From the NCBI GenBank assembly GCA_030544185.1, contig JAUNRO010000166.1, forward strand, positions 1 through 6,050: DNA of 6,050 nucleotides, given 5' to 3'. A program made the position numbers and the translations under genes. This stretch comes from Propionibacteriaceae bacterium (GTDB taxonomy: Bacteria; Actinomycetota; Actinomycetes; Propionibacteriales; Propionibacteriaceae). The notes under the pieces are model-generated. The model saw nothing but the letters and a program-made list of their open reading frames with translations. It did no database searches and was not told the origin of the DNA. The first letter of the stretch is position 1. Every line of letters starts with the position of its first letter. Positions 1 to 5,002 of this stretch are shown here, one piece after another.

Positions 1-30
1 GCGATCATCTGAGCCGCGCGATCATCTGAG
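1..30. repeat. 13-bp direct repeat, period 17, just downstream of rlmB
   Basis: The 13-mer gcgatcatctgag occurs at 1-13 and again, identical, at 18-30, separated by ccgc. The second copy touches the rlmB stop codon (31-33). The array could continue left of the window. On the minus strand each copy contains ATGATCGC. The inner ATG (25-23) opens only a six-residue reading frame before a stop. The outer ATG (8-6) runs off the window and could start the next gene of the operon, but no Shine-Dalgarno sequence precedes it. The repeat itself is certain; its function is unknown. Confidence 0.6.
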
Positions 31-987
31 TCAGCGGTGGCGCGCGACCTCATAGAGCGCGATGCCGGTGGCCACGCCCGCGTTCAGCGACTCCACCGCG
101 CTCGCGATCGGGATCGACACCAGCACATCGCAGTGCTCGCGGACCAGCCGGGACAGCCCGTCCCCCTCCGAGCCGACGACGAGCACGAGCGGCCCGTCCA
201 GGCCCGGCGCTTCCTCGATGTCGGTCTCGGCCTCGCCCGCCAGCCCGGCGATGGTGAAGCCGGCTTTGGCGTACGCCTCGAGGGCGCGGTTGAGATTCCC
301 CGCGCGGGCGATCGGCAGGCGGGCGGCCGCCCCGGCGGAGGTCTTCCAGGCGGCGGCGGTCAGGTGCGCCGAGCGGCGCTCGGGAATGACGACCCCGGCG
401 GCGCCGAACGCCGCCGCCGAGCGGACGATCGCGCCCAGGTTGCGCGGATCGGTGATCTGGTCGAGCATCACCACGATCGGGGCATGATCGGCCTCGAGGG
501 CGTCGGCGAGCAGGTCGTCCGGATGCGCGTAGTCGAACTCGGGCAGCTTCAGCGCCACCCCCTGGTGAATCGCGCCGCCGGTGAGCCGGTCCAACTCGGT
601 CCGGGTCGACTGCAGCGTCGGGACGCCGTGATCGGCGCAGTGTTTGAGGATGTCGCGCAGCCGGGAGTCCCGCTCCGCCCCGTCGGCGATGTAGGCGGTG
701 TGGACCGGGATGCCGGCCTGCAGCGCCTCGAGCACGGGGTTCCGCCCAGCGACCCACTCCGGGCCGGCGCCGGGCCGTCCGGTGCGCTCGCGAGTGCTCT
801 TCGGGCGCGCGGCCGCCTGCCGGGTGGCGGCCTGTTTCGCCTTGTAGGCCTTGTGATAGGGCCGGTCCTCGGCCTTCGGCGTCGGGCCCTTGCCCTCGAG
901 GCTGCGGCGGATCCGGCCCCCCGAGCCGGCGGGGCCCTTGCCCTTGCCCCGGCTGCGGGCGCCGCGGCGCTGTGAGTTGCCTGCCAT
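31..987 (-). CDS. rlmB: 23S rRNA (guanosine-2'-O-)-methyltransferase RlmB (TrmH/SpoU family)
   Basis: SPOUT-superfamily methyltransferase that uses S-adenosylmethionine to 2'-O-methylate a 23S rRNA guanosine (G2251 in E. coli numbering). The 318-residue protein has three parts. Residues 1-75 are a basic Arg/Lys/Gly-rich tail, probably disordered and RNA-binding. About 76-150 is the L30e-like SpoU substrate-binding domain (EWVAGRNPVLEAL). About 168-318 is the trefoil-knot catalytic domain. Motif 1 is DPRNLGAIVRS (180-190, with N183 and R189), motif 2 GSEGDGLSRL (272-281) and motif 3 ESLNAGVATGIAL (299-311). Motif 3 has Gly where SLNxS is common. The ATG at 987 is chosen because it follows GGAG by 5 nt and overlaps the cysS stop as TGATG. 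A GTG at 1005 would add six residues without a better ribosome site. The family is certain; the exact rRNA position is inferred from orthologues. Confidence 0.94.
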   Translation of the reverse strand: MAGNSQRRGARSRGKGKGPAGSGGRIRRSLEGKGPTPKAEDRPYHKAYKAKQAATRQAAARPKSTRERTGRPGAGPEWVAGRNPVLEALQAGIPVHTAYIADGAERDSRLRDILKHCADHGVPTLQSTRTELDRLTGGAIHQGVALKLPEFDYAHPDDLLADALEADHAPIVVMLDQITDPRNLGAIVRSAAAFGAAGVVIPERRSAHLTAAAWKTSAGAAARLPIARAGNLNRALEAYAKAGFTIAGLAGEAETDIEEAPGLDGPLVLVVGSEGDGLSRLVREHCDVLVSIPIASAVESLNAGVATGIALYEVARHR

Positions 988-2411
988 CAGTTCTCCAGTT
1001 CCCACCGCGGACCGCTGGGGGTGTCGGTGATCTTCAGACCGAGCTCGTTCAGCTGGTCGCGGATCGCGTCCGCGGCCGTCCAGTCCTTGCGGGCGCGGGC
1101 GTCGGTGCGCTGCGCCAGCAGGGCCTGGACGAGCCCGTCGACGACCGGGCGGAGCTGACCGTTCACCCCGGTGGCCGTCCCGGTGTCGCTCAGCTCGGCC
1201 CAGACCGGGTCATCGGCCGCCAGCCCGAGGACGCCGAGCATCGCCTTCACCTCGCCCAGGATCCGTCGCACCGCGTCGGTATCGCCGGACTCGAGCGCCG
1301 CATTGCCCTGGCGTACGGCCGTGAAGAGCGTCGCCATCGCACCCGGGGTGCCCAGGTCATCGTTCATGGCGTCGGCGAAGGCGGCCGGAACGGCCGACGG
1401 CTCGGTGTCGGCGACCTCCGCCGCGCGGGTCACGAAAGAATCGATGCGCGCCAGCTGGGCGGTCGCCTCGGCCAGCGACTCCGGGGCGAATTCGATGATC
1501 GAGCGATAGTGCGGTGCGAGGAGATGGAGCCGCACGGCGCGCGGGGGATAGTCCTGGGTGACCTTCGAGACGAGCGCCACGTTGCCGAGAGACTTGCTCA
1601 TCTTCTCACCCTTCATGGTGACGAGGGCGTTGTGCATCCAGTGCCGCGCGAACGGCTTGCCGGCCGCGGTCGACTGGGCGAGCTCGTTCTCGTGGTGCGG
1701 GAAGCGCAGGTCGAGCCCGCCCCCGTGGATGTCGAACTCGTCACCGAGATATTTGCCGGCCATCGCCGAGCACTCCAGGTGCCAGCCCGGACGGCCGCGG
1801 CCCCACGGCGTCGGCCAGGACGCGGTCTCCGGCTCGCCCTCCTTGTGGCCCTTCCACAGCGCGAAGTCGCGCGGGTCACGCTTGCCGCGCGGGTCGGCGT
1901 CCTCGGCCTCGGCCATGTCGGCGATCTTCTGGTTGGACAGCCGGCCGTAATCCGGCCAGGACCGCACATCGAAATAGACGTCCCCGGATTTGTCGGGCGC
2001 GGGATAGGCATGGCCGCGCTCGATCAGTTCCTCGATCATCTCGATCATCTCGGTCACGTGGCCGGTCGCTCGCGGCTCATAGGTGGGGGGCTGGCAGCCC
2101 AGCGCGGCATAGGCGCGGTGGAGCTCGCGCTCGAAGCGATAGGCCCAGGCATACCACTCCTCACCGTGCTCGGCCGACTTCGCGAGGATCTTGTCGTCGA
2201 TGTCGGTGATGTTGGCGACGATCTTGACCTCGAACCCCTCGTGGGTGAGCCAACGGCGCAGGACGTCGAAGACGACCTCCTTGCGGATATGGCCGACGTG
2301 GGGTGCGGCCTGGACCGTGAGCCCGCAGTGATAGATCGACACCTTCCCCGGGACGACCGGGTCGAGCGGAGCGATGGTGCGGGTCGCGGAATCGTAGAGC
2401 TGGAACGTCAC
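987..2411 (-). CDS. cysS: Cysteinyl-tRNA synthetase (CysRS)
   Basis: Class I aminoacyl-tRNA synthetase that charges tRNA-Cys with cysteine in the cytoplasm. The 474-residue length is normal for bacterial CysRS. The Rossmann catalytic core shows the HIGH-type motif as HVGH (38-41) after CGLTVQ, then NITDIDDKI (67-75), and KMSKS at 270-274. Zinc ligands align with those of the E. coli enzyme: C29, C214 (WHLECSAM), H239 and E243 (FPHHENE). The DALR-like helical and C-terminal anticodon region runs from about 345 to the end, finishing in the typical [12 protein letters not shown]. The start is GTG at 2411: an in-frame TAG, the stop of the upstream gene, lies only four codons earlier and nothing between them can start. 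The gene is second in a three-gene operon, 9 nt after the aminotransferase-like gene and overlapping rlmB by one base. It looks complete and functional. Confidence 0.97.
   Translation of the reverse strand: MTFQLYDSATRTIAPLDPVVPGKVSIYHCGLTVQAAPHVGHIRKEVVFDVLRRWLTHEGFEVKIVANITDIDDKILAKSAEHGEEWYAWAYRFERELHRAYAALGCQPPTYEPRATGHVTEMIEMIEELIERGHAYPAPDKSGDVYFDVRSWPDYGRLSNQKIADMAEAEDADPRGKRDPRDFALWKGHKEGEPETASWPTPWGRGRPGWHLECSAMAGKYLGDEFDIHGGGLDLRFPHHENELAQSTAAGKPFARHWMHNALVTMKGEKMSKSLGNVALVSKVTQDYPPRAVRLHLLAPHYRSIIEFAPESLAEATAQLARIDSFVTRAAEVADTEPSAVPAAFADAMNDDLGTPGAMATLFTAVRQGNAALESGDTDAVRRILGEVKAMLGVLGLAADDPVWAELSDTGTATGVNGQLRPVVDGLVQALLAQRTDARARKDWTAADAIRDQLNELGLKITDTPSGPRWELEN
993..996 (-). promoter_or_regulatory. 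Ribosome binding site of rlmB inside the cysS 3' end
   Basis: On the minus strand GGAG ends 5 nt before the ATG at 987. It lies within the last codons of cysS, so cysS termination and rlmB initiation occur on the same few bases. This site decides the rlmB start in favour of 987 over the GTG at 1005. Confidence 0.7.
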
Positions 2412-2420
2412 CCCCCAACC

Positions 2421-3701
2421 CTAGCCGCGCCGCGCCACCTCCTTGAGGGCCGTGCTCAGTCTGTCCACGTCGGTGGCGTCGGTATAGGGCGCGAGGCCGA
2501 CTCGCACCGCGCCGTGGTCGCCGAGGCCGAGGGCGCGGGAGCACTCGAGCGCATAGAAGCTCCCGGCCGGGGCGTTGACGTCGTGGGCGGCGAGGTGGAC
2601 CGAGACCTCGGGCGAGGGGATGCCCGCAATTTCGAACAGCAGCGTCGGCGTCCGGCGTGCGGCGCGGGAATAGACGGTTGCGCCGATGTCGCGGAGGGTG
2701 TCCTCGATGCGGGCCCGCAGGGTGAGCTCGTGGTCGGCCATCGCGTGCATGGCGCTGCGGAGGCGTTGGTAGCGCGGGCTTTCGGGCTGGTCGTCCAGTG
2801 CGCCCAGCAGGAACTCCCGGCGTGATCCGCCGACGGCGAGGCCGGCGTCCTGCTCGTGATTGAGCATGCCGGCGAGGAAGTTGACTGCTGCCGTCGTCCC
2901 GGCGAGCAGCTCATAGGGCAGCGTGCCCAGCTCGAATCGCTCCGGCACAGTGTCGGTCGACGGGGCGAGCTTGTCGGGGCGGAGGGTCTCGAGGAGAGCG
3001 GGGTCCGCGGCGAGGACGCCGAGGTGGGGGCCGCAGAATTTGTAGGGCGAGCACGCCAGGAAATCCGCGCCGAGGGTCCGGCGGTCGACGGACTCGTGGG
3101 CGGCATAGTGCACCGCGTCGACATAGGTCAGCGCTCCGGCGGCCCGGGCTGCGGCGGTGATCGCGGGGATGTCTGGCATGGTCCCGATCAGGTTGGACGC
3201 CGCGGTGACGGCGACGACGCGGGTGCGCTCGGTGAGCAGCTCCGTGACGGCCTCGACCGGGAGCTCGCCGGTGGCCGGGTCGAACTCCGCCCAGCGGACC
3301 TGCGCGCCGGCGCGCTCGGCGGCGATCACCCAGGGGCGGATGTTGGCGTCGTGATCGAGGCGGGTGACGATGACCTCATCGCCGGTGCCCCAGGCCTGGG
3401 CGAGGGTTGCGGCCATCGAGAAGGTGAGCTGGGTCATCGAGCGGCCGAAGATCACTCCGGAGGGGTGCGCGCCGAGGAGGTCGGCCACCGCAGACCGGGC
3501 GTCGAGGACGATCCGGTCCGCGTTGCGCTCGGCGGTGGTCACCGTGCCTCGGTTCGCCAGCGGAAGGACCAGGGCATCGGCGACCGCTGAGGCCACCGGC
3601 GTCGGCGTCTGGGTGCCACCGGGGCCATCGAAGTGCGCGGCCGGATCGGGTCCGGCGAGGGCGGGAAAGAGCGGGCGCAGCACGTGGGGATCGAAGCTCA
3701 T
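2421..3701 (-). CDS. PLP-dependent class V aminotransferase, cysteine desulfurase-like (VC1184-type subfamily)
   Basis: Fold-type I PLP enzyme of the aminotransferase class V / NifS-like superfamily, 426 residues. The order of motifs resembles the VC1184-type 'cysteine desulfurase family' group. N-terminal FDGPGGTQTP (24-33) is the substrate/phosphate-side loop. DHDAN (116-120) carries the PLP-stacking His117. VDAVHYA (194-200) carries Asp195, expected to pair with the pyridine nitrogen. SPYKFCGPHLG (218-228) has Lys221 as the expected Schiff-base lysine. The C-terminal end is YALECSRALGL then GAVRVGLAPYTDATDVDRL. The RxGHHCAQP-like catalytic-cysteine loop of SufS is not seen; the cysteines are C217, C223 and C387. 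Persulfide-forming desulfurase activity is therefore uncertain, and it could act as a lyase, epimerase or aminotransferase on another amino substrate. ATG 3701 has no clear Shine-Dalgarno sequence, so translation may be leaderless. It is the first gene of the operon with cysS and rlmB. Superfamily sure, substrate unknown. Confidence 0.88.
   Translation of the reverse strand: MSFDPHVLRPLFPALAGPDPAAHFDGPGGTQTPTPVASAVADALVLPLANRGTVTTAERNADRIVLDARSAVADLLGAHPSGVIFGRSMTQLTFSMAATLAQAWGTGDEVIVTRLDHDANIRPWVIAAERAGAQVRWAEFDPATGELPVEAVTELLTERTRVVAVTAASNLIGTMPDIPAITAAARAAGALTYVDAVHYAAHESVDRRTLGADFLACSPYKFCGPHLGVLAADPALLETLRPDKLAPSTDTVPERFELGTLPYELLAGTTAAVNFLAGMLNHEQDAGLAVGGSRREFLLGALDDQPESPRYQRLRSAMHAMADHELTLRARIEDTLRDIGATVYSRAARRTPTLLFEIAGIPSPEVSVHLAAHDVNAPAGSFYALECSRALGLGDHGAVRVGLAPYTDATDVDRLSTALKEVARRG
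2436..2444 (-). promoter_or_regulatory. Strong Shine-Dalgarno-like sequence upstream of cysS, unusually far from the start
   Basis: On the minus strand AAGGAGGTG is a perfect complement to the usual 16S rRNA 3' end (CACCUCCUU). It lies in the last codons of the aminotransferase-like gene (Lys-Glu-Val), but 24 nt separate it from the cysS GTG at 2411, well beyond normal spacing. Closer to the start there is only a G-run (ggttggggg). It may hold the terminating ribosome for reinitiation at cysS, or be a chance product of the Lys-Glu-Val codons. Confidence 0.35.
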
Positions 3702-3775
3702 GGCCTAATCGTGCCGGAATCCATGGTGGACAATGGAACTGTGTGGTGCGTCACACGCGCGCGGGAGGGGGTCGC
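3702..3775. promoter_or_regulatory. Divergent promoter region with a small palindrome
   Basis: This 74-bp spacer must carry, or overlap, promoters for both the leftward aminotransferase-cysS-rlmB operon and the rightward acyl-CoA dehydrogenase. The clearest element is the inverted repeat GTGTG-gtgcgt-CACAC (3741-3756), which could be an operator. Its TGTG/CACA ends recall CRP-like sites, but the spacing does not fit TGTGA-N6-TCACA. GACAAT (3729-3734) is a weak rightward -10 candidate with no good -35. On the minus strand CACGAT lies 7-12 nt before the ATG at 3701, compatible with a leaderless promoter but weak. No hexamer pair is convincing. Confidence 0.4.
3763..3768 (+). promoter_or_regulatory. 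Ribosome binding site of the acyl-CoA dehydrogenase
   Basis: GGGAGG lies 7 nt before the ATG at 3776. This strong site decides the start: the in-frame upstream GTG at 3743 has no such sequence in front of it and would add 11 residues not expected in the family. Confidence 0.85.
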
Positions 3776-4930
3776 ATGGTCGAACGCATCCTGCCGTCGG
3801 CCGAGGGCCGGGCGCTCGTGGAGCTCGTCGCGAGGTTCGCCCGGGAGCAGCTCGCGCCGGCGGCCTCGGCCGCAGAGGCCGCGGAGGCGTTCCCGCGGGA
3901 ACGTCTGGTCGCCCGGGGGGAGCTCGGCCTGTTCGCCATGCCCTATCCGGAGTCGCTCGGAGGATTGGGTCAGCCCTATGAGGTCTATCTGCAGGCGCTC
4001 GAGGAGATCGCCACCACGTGGGTGAGCGTCGCCCTGGCCGTCAGCGTCCACGTGATGACGTGCCACCCGGTCGTCCATGGCGGTTCACCCGAGCAGCAGG
4101 ACCGGCTCCTGCCCGGGATGCTCGGCGGGCGCCAACTCGGGGCCTATGCCCTCTCCGAACCCCAGGCCGGCTCCGACGTCGAGGCGATCCGGCTGCGTGC
4201 CAGGCGGGAGGGCGACGGCTATGTCCTCGATGGGGAGAAGGCGTGGACGACGCACGGGGGGTTCGCCGACTACTACATGACGTTTGCGCGAACGAATGAG
4301 GGCCGCGACGGGCTGAGCTGCTTCGTTGTCGACGGCGCGGCCGACGGGCTGGTGCCCGGGCCAAGGGAGCGCAAGATGGGGATGCGCTCCTCGCCGACGA
4401 CGCCGGTGCACTATGCGGGCGTGGGGGTGCCGGTGGCGAACCGGATCGGCGCCGAGGGGGACGGCCAGCGCCTGGCGCTCAGCGCACTCGCCAACGGGCG
4501 GCTCGGCGTCGCGGCGTGTGCCACCGGGCTGGCGCAGGCGGCGCTCGATGCGGCTGTGGCCTATGCGAAGGAGCGCGAGCAGTTCGGCCGGCGCATCGCA
4601 GACTTCCAGGGCACCCGTTTCCTGCTCGCGGAGATGGCGGCGAAGGTGGCTGCAGCGCGGGCGACCTATCTGCACGGGGCGCGCAAGTGTGACGCGGGCG
4701 TGGACTTCGTCGCCGACGCCGCGATCGCCAAGCTCGTCGCCACCGACGCCGCCATGACCGTGACGACCGATGCGGTGCAGGTGCTGGGTGGTAGCGGCTA
4801 TGTCGAGGACTTCCCCGTCGAGCGCTATTTCCGCGAGGCCAAGGTCACCCAGATCTTCGAGGGCACCAATCAGATCCAGCGGTTGGTCATTGCGCGGGCG
4901 CTGCTGCGTGGAGGACTCGGCGACGCCTGA
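3776..4930 (+). CDS. Acyl-CoA dehydrogenase
   Basis: FAD flavoenzyme that introduces the alpha-beta double bond into an acyl-CoA thioester and passes electrons to ETF. The 384-residue length is typical of short/medium- or branched-chain enzymes. The domain order is canonical: N-terminal helical domain (about 1-118), central beta domain (about 120-225) and C-terminal helical domain (about 230-384). The first family signature is ALSEPQAGSD (125-134). KAWTTHGG (155-162) is part of the FAD/substrate pocket. REQFGRRIADFQ (267-278) is the conserved FAD-dimer segment. The second signature starts at QVLGGSGYVED (335-345). Glu362 in FEGTNQIQR (361-369) is in the position of the catalytic base of butyryl- and medium-chain enzymes. 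No ETF, thiolase or hydratase gene is nearby, so chain-length specificity cannot be read from context. It is transcribed divergently from the cysS operon and converges on the DUF4032 gene. Confidence 0.96.
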   Translation: MVERILPSAEGRALVELVARFAREQLAPAASAAEAAEAFPRERLVARGELGLFAMPYPESLGGLGQPYEVYLQALEEIATTWVSVALAVSVHVMTCHPVVHGGSPEQQDRLLPGMLGGRQLGAYALSEPQAGSDVEAIRLRARREGDGYVLDGEKAWTTHGGFADYYMTFARTNEGRDGLSCFVVDGAADGLVPGPRERKMGMRSSPTTPVHYAGVGVPVANRIGAEGDGQRLALSALANGRLGVAACATGLAQAALDAAVAYAKEREQFGRRIADFQGTRFLLAEMAAKVAAARATYLHGARKCDAGVDFVADAAIAKLVATDAAMTVTTDAVQVLGGSGYVEDFPVERYFREAKVTQIFEGTNQIQRLVIARALLRGGLGDA

Positions 4931-4949
4931 GGCCGTGGGTGCCGGCGGT

Positions 4950-4965
4950 CCGGTGACCCGGTTTT
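4950..4965 (+). terminator. Possible weak terminator after the acyl-CoA dehydrogenase
   Basis: CCGG-tgac-CCGG (4950-4961) is followed directly by TTTT (4962-4965), about 20 nt after the stop codon. The stem is only 4 bp, and a competing pairing ACCCG (4956-4960) with CGGGT (4969-4973) would place the T-run in the loop. It is the only hairpin-plus-U-like structure in the convergent spacer and is only moderately credible. Confidence 0.3.
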
Positions 4966-4987
4966 GCTCGGGTGGGCGAGTATCCCT

Positions 4988-5000
4988 CCTCGGCGCGAGG
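4988..5000 (-). terminator. Short hairpin directly after the DUF4032 stop
   Basis: CCTCG-gcg-CGAGG is a perfect 5-bp stem with a 3-nt loop, starting 2 nt after the DUF4032 stop codon in the minus direction. No T-run follows, as is common for terminators in high-GC actinobacteria, so it may end or only protect the transcript. Confidence 0.3.
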
Positions 5001-5002
5001 TC

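Noticed and set aside
38..41. HVGH in place of HIGH in CysRS (residues 38-41)
   Set aside because: A conservative Ile-to-Val change in the class I signature; KMSKS and all four zinc ligands are intact, so no functional oddity is implied. Coordinates here are residue numbers within CysRS.
37..975. 312-codon plus-strand frame antisense to rlmB
   Set aside because: Low-complexity Arg/Gly/Ala composition with no domain; the opposite strand encodes complete SPOUT motifs 1-3.
2032..2049. Tandem 9-bp repeat tcgatcatc inside cysS
   Set aside because: It encodes the Met-Ile-Glu repeat at residues 122-127 in a conserved helix of CysRS; explained by protein sequence and not related to the repeat at 1-30.
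972..2825. 617-codon plus-strand open frame antisense to cysS and the PLP enzyme
   Set aside because: It mirrors two well-supported genes, has no recognisable domain, is rich in Arg/Gly/Val/Asp as shadow frames of GC-rich genes are, and crosses the junction between them. Third-position bias favours the minus-strand genes.
2856..3590. 244-codon plus-strand frame antisense to the PLP enzyme
   Set aside because: A shadow of the coding strand; Gly/Arg/Val/Glu-rich, no family resemblance and no ribosome site.
3743..3775. Upstream GTG start for the acyl-CoA dehydrogenase (11 extra residues)
   Set aside because: The GGGAGG site 7 nt before ATG 3776 clearly sets the start, and the extra residues do not fit the family N-terminus. 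The GTG also lies inside the palindrome.
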